Positions 36,160-46,701 of a stretch of DNA of 64,000 bases are shown in pieces. The stretch's first letter is position 1; each line of letters begins with the position of its first letter. The notes under the pieces are model-generated. The model made no database searches and was not told the origin of the DNA. It saw nothing but the letters and a program-made list of their open reading frames with translations. This stretch comes from Rostrohypoxylon terebratum. Taxonomy: Eukaryota; Ascomycota; Sordariomycetes; Xylariales; Hypoxylaceae. A program made the position numbers and the translations under genes. The stretch spans positions 248,001 through 312,000 of the forward strand of contig MU385878.1 in NCBI GenBank assembly GCA_022497145.1, in the 5' to 3' direction.

Positions 36160-38760
36160 TCACCACACAATAGTCGTCGAGCGCTGCAGGCGGCGCACCC
36201 TACCAGGTTCCTGTAGGGTGGACATTCTGTGGTAGCTGCGACGAATTTTGGAGAGACAATCTGGGAATTGGGAGTACTTCGACTGGATGCTGTCGGAAAC
36301 AGCGAAAAGGAGTTGCCCTGAAAGGGAAAGAAGGTTTGCGGATAGGTCTAGCGTATCTGCATGCTCAGTCGCACGTTGTCGTAGCTTGATCGAAGTAGAG
36401 GCGATGGGTAGCGATACCGCTGACCGGGGGGTAGTCTCGCACTTTTTAGCACTATTGCTGAAAATTCGCGACCGAAAAAGCGCGCCCATGGCTAACAAGA
36501 AGGGTAACACATAGAGAGTCGTCATGGCAAGAGCAGAAAATAGTACACCCGAATAGAATACACCATTGCTGGCTCTCAATGGTGATATAGATGGGACATG
36601 TTTGCCAAGGCGACTCTGTCTGCTGGTGCCGGCAATTGCGACGTCTTGGGCAGCTAAGCTATCGGCGTCAGCGTTAGCGTTGGCAGAGCTGCTGCTTTCA
36701 TGGGCGTCTTCGATGCTTGGTTTTATCGCATACGACGATCTCGTCTTTTCGACCGCATTCCTTGAGAAATGCGCAAGCTGTGATGAAGAGACCGGGGACA
36801 ATGATGTACTATTCCTTTCCTGGCTAACATTCTCTTGTGGAGATGGCAAAGATGCCGGAGACGGCGATAGACCATTCGTGACGTGATTTGCATGTGTATA
36901 AATCAATAGTTTCGGTGTATCGATGTAGCCAGTCTTCCGCTGCAAAAGTCTCAGTTTAGCATAGTCCTCAAATTCTTTTTGGAGCAAACTTACGCTGTGG
37001 GCTTGCTTGTCGTGCTCTTGGAGAGACTTGAATAGTTCCGTCGTCTCAGGCACGGTCACAACTGAGACGCCATGCAGGGCAGTCCAAGTACCAGCGCCGC
37101 TTGTCAGCACGGCAACTGAGTTTTGTTGATGTTGATCTGTCATGGCCGGTTGATTTATCCTGAGTGCACCACTAAGCGAAGACGACCTAAGCCGGAACTT
37201 GTGTGCATCGGAAGATGTCGCATTTAGTCGTAACGGTGAACTGTTCGTTCCGGACCACTCTTCATCCGCATCAACCGGCAGTGTTATACCATGTGGTTGT
37301 GGTCGTGGTTGTGGTCGTGACCATGGTTCATTAGAGCTCGCTGGTGATACCGTGCTTAGCCCGCTTGGAGATACTGGAGGAATACACCACTCGGGATCTT
37401 GCCCAGCCCGCCCGCATTTGTTGTGTGTTGTGAGAGATACATTTTCATTGAACAGCGGTATGTCTAAGCTAGCCGATGATAGTCCTTGTTCTGGGCTGGA
37501 ATTCGAGGCGTGATGTTGGACGTTTGTACTGAAGTTATAGCCGTCGCCTGAAGAGTTATCCCGGTCATGACTATTTATTGGTCGTTGGCGGTCGAAGTAC
37601 TCAACATAACCAGAAAGTGGCATGGCTGCAACTTCTTTGCTTAGACTTGGGTCATCCTCGAGGCTAGTTGAAGAACCTGGCGAGTATAGGTCGAAGTCGG
37701 CGTAGTCGCTGCCAGTTTCGCCACCCGGGTTCAAGTACGGTGGTAGTGGTACTGGCACCTCATCCTCGGTAGCGCCAGTTTCCGTGCTCTCGACACCAAG
37801 CGTCTGAGCGGGAGTAATCGGTAGCGACGGTGAGAATGAGTTGTAAGATGTTGGTGATAGGAGGCCTTGTGGATCGTGGAAGAAGTCGTAGTCGAATGGA
37901 ATAGGCTCAGTTGGCTCCTCGTCAAACTGGATGAATTGATTCCAATCCATAGTTAAGTCAACCAAAGGCTCAGACATTGCTGATTCAAATGACAATGATG
38001 GAGCGTCGTTAGAAATGTTCGACGCCGGAGTATGTACGAAATTTTTCAATGGTTCCGAAGTCTGTTGAGGTGGTGGTGGTGGTGGTGCTGACGACGGTAT
38101 TGTTGATGCGGCTATCTTCTTCGTCTTCTTAGATATCCTAGCCGTAGAAGAACCTGCCGGTCTCTTATGGCTTGGGTCACACCGCACCTTCTTTCTCCTG
38201 CACGAATCACATGCCTTGATGATTCGCATAAGGTGAGCATGGTCACGTTGCTCCTTGGTCTTGCAGCCACGGGATGTCATATTAGTGACGTCTTTCCCGT
38301 CTTTGGTGATAATCTTCATGCCAGGAAGATGAGAGAAGTCATTGGATAGAGTCGCTCTCTTAGCAGATGGTTTCTCGGCCGCAGCTTCTCTAGTCTGCAA
38401 CGAAGGGCCGCCTGCTTGCGCCCATTGGCTCTCGGACATGACGGGAGACGTGAAGCTAGAACCATAACCAGAGTCTAGCATGGAGCCAGAGGGCGACTCA
38501 GTGGCAGAGCCTAGGGAAGGATATACCATGAAGAACTTGAAGAGTTCACCAGTTGCCATGCTGTGCTCGAAGAACTCCATGGAGACGGTAGCGCGCTTAT
38601 CCGCGATAGGAGCGTTACCGGGAACGTAGGCATCGATCATCTCGTCCAGCTGCTTGGAGCCCATGGCAGGGAAAAACTGCAAGGGCGAACCGATGGAAGG
38701 CTGGTGAACGGAGAAGCCCATCAGAGAAGTAGAAGAGTTGTTTCGGGAAGTGTTCGACAT
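36160..38760 (-). CDS. half zinc-cluster protein with C-terminal transmembrane segment
   Basis: Single-exon frame of 866 residues starting MSNTSRNNSS. I recognise the architecture but no characterised member. Residues 36-85 are a conserved-looking N-terminal segment (EMIDAYVPGNAPIADKRATV). At 165-200 lies GCKTKEQRDHAHLMRIIKA followed by CDSCRRKKVRC: C184, C187 and C194 match only the first half of a fungal Zn2Cys6 cluster, and the second cysteine triplet is missing. The middle is disordered with a PPPPPP tract and acidic patches that resemble activation domains. Near residues 734-762 there is one strong hydrophobic segment (VLFSALAMTTLYVLPFLLAM), followed by a basic tail of about 104 residues. 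A membrane-tethered DNA-binding or regulatory protein is possible; this is inference. The stop is clear and no intron is needed. Confidence 0.83.
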   Translation of the reverse strand: MSNTSRNNSSTSLMGFSVHQPSIGSPLQFFPAMGSKQLDEMIDAYVPGNAPIADKRATVSMEFFEHSMATGELFKFFMVYPSLGSATESPSGSMLDSGYGSSFTSPVMSESQWAQAGGPSLQTREAAAEKPSAKRATLSNDFSHLPGMKIITKDGKDVTNMTSRGCKTKEQRDHAHLMRIIKACDSCRRKKVRCDPSHKRPAGSSTARISKKTKKIAASTIPSSAPPPPPPQQTSEPLKNFVHTPASNISNDAPSLSFESAMSEPLVDLTMDWNQFIQFDEEPTEPIPFDYDFFHDPQGLLSPTSYNSFSPSLPITPAQTLGVESTETGATEDEVPVPLPPYLNPGGETGSDYADFDLYSPGSSTSLEDDPSLSKEVAAMPLSGYVEYFDRQRPINSHDRDNSSGDGYNFSTNVQHHASNSSPEQGLSSASLDIPLFNENVSLTTHNKCGRAGQDPEWCIPPVSPSGLSTVSPASSNEPWSRPQPRPQPHGITLPVDADEEWSGTNSSPLRLNATSSDAHKFRLRSSSLSGALRINQPAMTDQHQQNSVAVLTSGAGTWTALHGVSVVTVPETTELFKSLQEHDKQAHSVSLLQKEFEDYAKLRLLQRKTGYIDTPKLLIYTHANHVTNGLSPSPASLPSPQENVSQERNSTSLSPVSSSQLAHFSRNAVEKTRSSYAIKPSIEDAHESSSSANANADADSLAAQDVAIAGTSRQSRLGKHVPSISPLRASNGVFYSGVLFSALAMTTLYVLPFLLAMGALFRSRIFSNSAKKCETTPRSAVSLPIASTSIKLRQRATEHADTLDLSANLLSLSGQLLFAVSDSIQSKYSQFPDCLSKIRRSYHRMSTLQEPGRVRRLQRSTTIVW

Positions 38761-40730
38761 GGCGATGACGTTAACTTTTATTAGCGTCGAAATAGTGATT
38801 ATAGTCCACCCTAGGCAGATTGAGGTTGACTAGGTGTAAATATGGAAGTGTATGGAAGTGAGTTCGAGGGTGGATGTGGATTCACCAGTGAGTACCACGT
38901 TCCCTCGTCAGAGAACTCCTCTATAGCCAACTCCGTAATGGAGATTTCAGAATTGACAGCGGGCACGTTGATCCGGATCTTGCAATGATTGTGTACGTGT
39001 ATTGCGTGTGATAAATCTGCGTTTAGCAACTAAGCCAAACCTACACTCAACCACAAGGGGGTGGGGTGGGGTGAGGTGCGAGATGCGAGATGCGAGATGC
39101 GAGATGTGAGAAGCTTGGGAGAGGAGAGAGAGAGGCTTGTCCCGAGACAAGACACCTTAGACTGTAGTGTGTCTAAAGCGATGCCTGGCTCAGAGGTCAA
39201 GAATCAGGAATCAGGAATCAGTATGAACGAATGAGGATCTTCAAGGTGAAGTGGTGAGACGTTAGCAGGTGTGGTAGTGTAAGGGAATCTACCGCGTAGG
39301 GATGGAAGTGAAAAGAAAGAGAAAAGGAGAATTCGAAGCTCGGGAGGGAGTCAGAGGATGATATTTCACTCAAGACTTCCCAGTCTTTTGGTTATACAAT
39401 AGCGCGAGCAAAGCCTCAATTCATCAACCAGCAAAGAATGGCAGAATGGGCGGAGCAGGGTTGAGGGACCCACCACGGCGAAGAAGTGGTTTGAAGATCT
39501 AGCCAATCAATTATCATTCAAGGTGGGTACGAGTCCGACGGGTGCTGCTGACCCAGAAGTACCCTGTCATAGAGACTGTTAGAGACTTGCTTGGGATATC
39601 ACCTATAAGATAACAAACCTCATCTTCAGTTTCATACAGCATGGGGAAGGACGCATGATAGCCTGAGGCATCCGTCGGCGAACCAAATAAGTTTATCTTT
39701 GACTCATCCGAGAATTGACCAATGCCATTAGTCCCCACAAATTGAACGGGTCCGAGAAACTTTGGAAGTAATAAGCACTTGACACTACATAGGACCTAGG
39801 CTGCTAGGTAACAATTACGTGCCTTCTTTGTAGGTCCTAGGACCAGTAGGACCTACCTAGTAGGTACATAATAATAAACATATGTCATATCCATGTAGTA
39901 CCCATCTTCCAAGTTGGATATAATAAACGTTCACATGTTCACTTCCAAGCTTTCATGCTTTTAACGTTAAACCTCTATGAACGTGTCTAGAGAATTACCT
40001 CGATTTGCTTCAATTCAAAATAGCCTGATTAGGTAATTCGTCTCTTACCCCCTATTTGCTTTATCTTCGTCTTTTCCGCCCCGCTAGATCTCTTAGCCCT
40101 GAGAGACCTGGGTCCTGAGTTTGCGATCATAGATAGATTGATCTGATCCGGAATTTCATGACTGCGGGGCCGACACACTTCTAAACCTCACATGTATTTG
40201 ACATCTTGCTTCGCTTACGATTTAGACGTAGGTACATGATATATTAAGGGTTAATTAGGAACGGTTCTATATTCGTACAATCGAGCTTTTCAATCTCCAA
40301 AACCTGTAAATATACCAGGTACTGTAGACCCTAGCCGTACATGTATGTACGGAAGTATCATCAACCAAGAAGAGAAAGGCGTTCACTCATACGTACCTTA
40401 TAAGTTTGGTTGCCATATTGCCCATTACTAAAGCCAAAACATCCAACTCCTAAGAGTATTAATCTCAAATGCCCATGAGATGAAAGGGTATCAATGTCCA
40501 GTATGCAATAAAAAAGGTCGTCCGCTAACTCGTATATCGACAGGACAAAATAATGAAGCACGGTTAGGTATTTTCATGGTCAGCCTGGCCGATCACGCTG
40601 TTATGACAGTTCCAAAGCGACGCCACAGCGAGGTTTCAGTCGAGGAATATCGGCTTTTAGGACGGCGGCGACCACGACCTTGGTATTTGGGCTTTTGACT
40701 TGTCAACATCGGTCTCCAACTGTCTGTGGT
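38761..40730. other. intergenic interval
   Basis: Upstream region of the half-zinc-cluster gene. It contains an octamer array (39078-39110), a CCTAGG palindrome pair at 39787-39845, and short frames without motifs. A leader intron for the minus-strand gene is possible but cannot be fixed from sequence alone. Confidence 0.45.
39078..39110. repeat. octamer array (GAGATGCG)n
   Basis: Four near-perfect copies of an 8-mer in the upstream region of the half-zinc-cluster gene. Confidence 0.75.
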
Positions 40731-42502
40731 TTAGGAATAATCTTCACTAACCTCGTCTGTAACCCAACAATCTTTTGTTCTGTCTTTTATAGTCCATGTT
40801 GTCGCAAACCCAAGCAAAAGCGATAACAGAGACCACCAGCTTATCACATCCGGGCCAATAGGTTCAGTGAAGTAGCCACTCTCCCGGACGATGGTAGTGA
40901 CCAATGGTAATATGATTGATAGCAAGTGACCCATAGGCAACTTGGCAAATGATAGCAGTCGTATAGGGCATTGACGATGTGAACGCTTCGGCTGGCTGAT
41001 GGAATGTGTCATTTCCATCCCCATATCCGTTGTGTGCCACTGGGTGCAATCTTTCCCGCTACGAGCACGGGAATTATCCAGCGGACGGTGGCTGCAGGCG
41101 GATGAGTACTCAGACGAATCGCTACCTACGTCCCATCTATCTTTGTAAGAGTATGGACGTTCGAATGAGCCACCGGTCACGAAATACGGCATGGCTCCGT
41201 CAATCGACCCTTCGGCACCTGGCCACGACTGGGCTCCTTCTAATTGTAAATTACACGAAAATCCCGCTTCTGATTCATCAGAGTGAGTTAGAGTCACCGC
41301 CGACCCCAACGTAGACTCTTCCCTGGTAGAGCCGTAATACCACCTCTGGTAAGGGCCCGAGCAGCGATATTGGCTGCAATTTGAAGACGGCAACGGCGAG
41401 TTAAGATCGTCTGGGGCTTGCGATTTAGTATGGCAACGCATGCAGACAACCCAGAAGCGTGGGGAGGCGTCGTAGAAATGGCGATGTTCCGTTTTGAAGT
41501 GCGAGGATAAGTCTCGGAAAGGCCCTGTCCAGGAACAAGATTCTGTTGAAGTCTCGGACACGGTATCGGACGCGCCCTTATATTCGCACTGCCAGCGATT
41601 TGGGAACGCTTGCATCTGGCTACCAATCTCGAAAAGATATTCTTGCGCATGTTCCCTCGGCGATTGTGGACCCATGTCGTTGCCCGGGTGGTACGGCAGC
41701 CCCGGGGCTTGAAGCATCCTACTGTCAAGATACACCGAATCAATATTAAACCCGGTCACTATCTGTTGCACGTCTAAACGAATAGCACCTTCGAGCGACG
41801 ACTGCAATTCAATGTCATTGGTGATGCCATCTTGATCTGATGGTGTCATAGCAGCACCACCAGCTCCAAAAGTTTCACTTTCACAATTGATGGTTTGTTC
41901 CACCGGCGTGGGTAGTAGGCTAGCATTCTGGTCATGCGACCTGGCGCGACCTGGAGATGGCAGGAGAGCAGAGCTGTGATAGCCTTCCTCCAATCTGCTA
42001 AAATCGTGACAATCGCACTAGCGATAAACATTTAGCAATTGAGACAATGGCGGCGATACGTCATGGTGCAGAGCCTTACCGTTATCTTCTTTGCGCGATG
42101 AAGCGGGCAAGCAAGTTTGAGCTTACGCTTCAATGCGGTGTGCAATCTTGTACCATTTTTGAGCGGTCCTCTCCTCTTACCCCGCTGTCGTCTCGGCCGG
42201 TCCGTGTTCTGTGAGGGGTGGTCTTGGGTTGAAGGCGTCTCAGGATCGTCTATTGGTGAATGCGCAGTGCTCGCAGAGGGAGCAGATTGGGGAGGTACTA
42301 GATTTTGCTGAGACGCAACGTGGGTCTGTAGGCACAGGCGTTCATGCGTCTGGCGGATTTCGTTATATATCCTCTGGTTTTCCGGTGTTGGTTCGACAAT
42401 GATTCTGGGACCGCTTCGTGGCTCAACGCCCCTAGAGGTCTGTTGGCCAGGAGTCATGAGAGTAAGCTGTGGCAAACGATCCCTCGTAGTTGACAAAGCC
42501 AT
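40731..42502 (-). CDS. zinc-binding protein with two C-terminal membrane segments
   Basis: No characterised homologue recognised. Two exons, 42502-42080 and 42017-40731, join in phase through a 62-bp intron and give 569 residues. The splice rebuilds a Cys/His cluster: C132-x2-H135-x6-C142-x-C144-H145, preceded by a basic stretch (RRQRGKRRGPLKNGTRL). A second, C2H2-like set is C285, C302, H314 and H319, followed by a CxxC pair at 333 and 336. Near the C-terminus two hydrophobic stretches at about 505-522 and 532-551 (WWSLLSLLLGFATTWTI) could span a membrane, with a short acidic tail. The rest is low-complexity. The ATG at 42502 has an A at -3; an ATG at 42703 is in frame and would add 67 residues of less convincing sequence. 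The neighbour 2 kb downstream has a similar plan (basic Cys motif plus C-terminal membrane helix) without visible sequence similarity. Confidence 0.8.
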
Positions 42503-44154
42503 TGTCGAGTTTGGAGTTTGGCGATAACGTGACGGCTGGCTCTGGCTCTGGCTCGCAAGACTCGCTAGTCCCACTATAGCAGACAGCCTTGAGGTATACA
42601 AGCTTGCTAGAAAACCCGGTTGCGAAAGCCGAGGGGCAATGTGGAAAATGGTGTAAGGCAAGGAGGGCGAGGAGTGCAAGGGGCGAAATAATGTTGCTAT
42701 CAACGCTATTACACAATGAACAAGTTAAAAGGGGGCAAGCAGGTTTGAATGGGATGAAGTCAAGGTCGTTGGTAGCCCGGCTGTGTATTTTTCGCGGTAG
42801 TAATGGGGAAAAAAAAAAGCTCAATTCGAGATAGGGCGAGACGCATTATTTGAGGGAAGACGTTAAGAAGTACCTAACAAACGTACATGTACTCTCTGTA
42901 CCAGTAGTATGAGCGCACTGCGCCCAGTTGAGGCTGACGAGAAGGCAGAATTTTCCAAGGTTCCTTACCAAACACCTCCACTTCAGAGAGCGGCCACATG
43001 GACTCCTTGAGTTGGAACGGCTTACCGACCATTGGATAGGGATCGCTTAGCTGCGAGGAAATACACTGCGTCATCTGCTTCGACCATCGATACTTTACAT
43101 ACTTTACGGCATCTAAGCTCTATACCGGAACATTGAATCTAACCAACATTGAACATCGCTACTTGCCCGTTTTTATCTCTATGGGTGTGTATAATATCCA
43201 ATGCTTTCGACAGTATTCATTAACAAAATTAGCAAAATCCATCTTCGAACTCATAATGCTAGATATTACATTTGCAAAGCTTTCAGCAAAGTAAGAAATG
43301 GGAAAGGAAAATAAGGTAGAGAAAAAAAAAGAAGAAGCAGGGTATTTTAACAGTTAGCAGCGGGACAAACGGCGGAAGTAGTAATTGGAGGAAAAGACAG
43401 GTTCATACCTATTTGATAATCGACAATACTTAATCGACTGCATATTACCTACCAGGCCTGTAGTATGTAAGGCGGGGTATTTGACTAACTTTTTCTTTTT
43501 CTTTTCCCTTTTCCTTCCTTCCGGGAACCTTCTCTTAGTAATAGTATCTCTTCCCTTGCGATTTCTACAAGAGGTTGCAGGAGGGCAGTGTGACACCCCA
43601 CCTACCCTTGTACTGCACCATATTGAAGTAAAAGTATTCCACTATAGTAGGTACCTAATATGTATTGCAGGTAATGAATAGGTACCTAAATGGCTAGGTA
43701 CATTGATAGGCCTCGCTTGACACGTAGCAAATCGTACATCTGATATATATTGACTCAACCACCAAATATCCATGGATGCTGCTTTGTAGGTGGTATGGAC
43801 ATTGCGCATCTCAGCATATCACACCGCCAACGGGGTTTTCGGCGGTCAAGTTGAAATGGTTTTTTTCCCTTCTCTCTCGGTGTTACCTTGTTAATTGCCT
43901 TAAAGGACAACGGATATTTGTAAATAATCGCCACTCTTTTCTTCTTCTTTTCATATGGAAATTGGTCTATTAGCAAGAGTTATTATCCGCAGCTTTCATT
44001 ACCACGAGTATTTTCGAAGCAGAATTGCGGAATTGCCCTTAGGTATTTTATAGGCGATTGCTTTGCAAGACAAGGATTAGGTATGTATAGAACCAATTAA
44101 TGTTCGTTCCCTTTGGCTTGGTAAGCTTTTGGAACACGAAAATCTGTTTATCCA
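42503..44154. other. intergenic interval
   Basis: Promoter of the zinc-binding membrane protein and 3' flank of the Mte1-like gene. A short minus-strand frame at 42874-43074 reads like protein in part but lacks partner exons. CT-rich tract at 43492-43522. Confidence 0.45.
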
Positions 44155-46701
44155 TCACAGAGGCCGAGTGAACTCGAAAAGATCATGGGCTTCCCTGCTC
44201 CACGGTCCTCCGTTTGCCTTAGCGAATCCAGGCATCGGGGCAAGGGGTGTTTCTTTGGTCCAATTCTCTAACCTCGACCTCCATCCATCGTTCTCGTGTC
44301 TCTTAGATATCGAGGGATTTTCCCCCGTCGCCTCCGAGGGTAAAGGGCATTGTGGAACCTGGCCAGCAGCATCCGAAGGCTTGACAGCCTTCTTGCCTCG
44401 GGTGGCGGGGTTGACCGCCATCCTCGAAGGTGGACGTGAGACCGCTGTAGTGTTCCCAGGTACAGGAGTCTGCACGCCCGAAGGTGCGTTTGATTGAATC
44501 AGTGATTTCGAAGTGGCCTTCACACCAGTTGTGCCCGTATTTTGGTGATCAATAGATCGAAAAGTAGTATGCTCCTCGACGACTCCTCCTTCTTTGGCGA
44601 GGGGATGATTCGGACATTGATCACTTGCATCAATTCGGTTATCCTTCATCGTTGCCGAATCCGTGTGGCTGGGCTCGGATGTTGTAGCTTGTACCCCCGA
44701 GTGGTTCGCGGACAAGTCACTATCGAGACTCCCCTTGCCACATCTACCTCCATCCCCGCTTTGTGAAAGCCTTCTTTGGTCGTTTGTTTCTTCGTCAAAA
44801 ATAAATCCAATGACTTCCTTGCTACGTATGCTCTTACGACCCAGATGAGCAAGGCGAGGAGGAGCAACACTACCAGGTAACAAGTAGTCCTCGTCAGATG
44901 CGGTCTGCTTCTCGTTATGTCTCTCCGCTACTGAAGGATTTATGATGTCATCAATTAAAGTTTTTTCCTGTCTAGATAGATACTCTCTACGCTTGGGAGA
45001 TCTAGATGCGTCAGCCACAATGGCGTTTCCATGCGCACGCTCGAGTGTCGTTGTGCGTCTGTCGTTTATCTTGTCATGGCGAGAACGGGATGCCGTTCCA
45101 ACACGGTCAGACTCGTATTGAACATCCTCGTTCTCTTCACCAGTCAGGGTGTGTCTTTTTCTTGACTTCGGTTTTGTTGACGATATCCCAAGTAAGGGAA
45201 ATGATTCATCACTTGGTCCTGGTCTTCGTGGGATGTGGCTAGCATCAGGGGGGTCATCCATGTTGTGGTCATAATTAGTAACGTCTTGGACCGATGCATT
45301 CTGATGAAGGGCTCGATTCTCCATTGCTCTCGATGAAGACGAACCGCGAGTCTCCAGATTCTCAGAAACCATCAACAAGCCTCTTTTTTTCCGCGGTCTA
45401 ATACGTAACTCCGTCCTGGGTTCGCTCATAATTTGTTTTTGATACAATGTTTGAGACTCTTCATCGCGGCTTGTCGGTTTTGGCGTCTTCCTAGGTCTTG
45501 ATACCGCGGTAGGACCTTGACAGCTAACCGATGTTTCAGGCCTAGTTATCAAAGATGTATGCTGGAATCGTTTGCTTTTCGAAGATGTCGTCGAGAGCAC
45601 ATCGTCAAGCATATCGCGCTTGCTGCGGTGCCGCGCAGTATCTAGTCTATCAGTTTCTTGATCTGTCGTGTTCAGATTCATTGATATTGATTGTGGCGAG
45701 TTGTCTTCTATGACGTGGCTGCTAGACTCTCCCTTTTGTTTCAGCCCTAGACATTTACTACTATTAGTATAACCATGTCGCTCATTTTAATCCGCGCTGC
45801 CTTCGACAGGAAGTAGCGAGAATTGAATGTTATTCATACCCTGCATCACAGCTCCTTGCTTCGGTATTTTGCTTGATAGCGTAGTCCTTGGCGCAGGAAT
45901 CGGTCTTTCCTTGTGAACAGTCGTGGCCGTGGTTATTCTACGTATCGGCGCCGACGTAGAATATACATCCTCATCATGATGATCGAGATCAGGGAAGGCC
46001 TTTGAAGGCCTATTCCGTATTGCTGGAGTGCTTGCCGGTGTTCCTGAAAGTGTCAGCGCGGCGCCAAACAAGCTCTGTGCGTAGCCACTCTTGCTTGGTG
46101 GCGATACCTCTCGCTTTCTTCGTTTCGCAGGATGTACGGAATTATTTTGTGGCGATTTAGCTAATTTTTGCCTCTCTTCGTAAGGAGATTCGGTGGGCAT
46201 CGGTGCATGGTCATGGTGTCCGGTAGGCATGCCTATCAAGTGATGGAGAGGTTTATGCCGTAGTTGAAAGTGAGGGGTGACGGCTTGTGTTGTGGCGACA
46301 GACTCGAGCGCAGGAGGTCGGCGCGCAAGGGCAGCGGCTTGTCGTTCGGCTTTTTCTTGGGCTCTCTTGTCCACTAGTTCGGACAGATCTTGATCACGGC
46401 TTCCAGTACATTCAGCTACTTGGACGATCACTCCACCCCTCTCGAGCTCGACTTCATCACCGTCGTTCAAGTCGTAGTCCTCGCGCCAATGTGTATCTCC
46501 TACAAAGTTACCGCCATCATCGTATACCATGACACGCTTGTTATAGGTATGATACTTCAATCTTCCATCTTGCCAGCGTTTCTGCTTCCTTCGAAGGTCG
46601 CGCGTGAAGAGGCATACGAACTCGAGGACTAAGGCAGTAGAAGGTGTTTGTTGGTGACTGGAAGACGCAGAGCTATGCATAACCTGCACAGCCGCAGCCA
46701 T
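44155..46701 (-). CDS. Mte1/Dbl2/ZGRF1-N domain (DUF2439) recombination-repair protein
   Basis: Predicted nuclear genome-stability factor. The N-terminal DUF2439 domain is shared by budding-yeast Mte1, fission-yeast Dbl2 and vertebrate ZGRF1, partners or regulators of the Mph1/Fml1/FANCM helicase at recombination intermediates. Two exons, 46701-45840 and 45746-44155, join in phase 1 and give 817 residues. The domain covers about residues 24-97 (EFVCLFTRDLRRKQKRWQDG, then RVMVYDD and DGDEVELERGG). The rest is disordered, basic and S/T-rich, without helicase motifs or a GRF zinc finger. The far C-terminus has a GPWSREAHDLFEF motif that I associate with fungal members. Without splicing, an in-frame TAA at 45789 would end the protein at 304 residues. 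The 93-bp intron has a TACTAAT branch site 12 nt before the acceptor and removes that stop, so two apparent genes are one. Confidence 0.87.
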
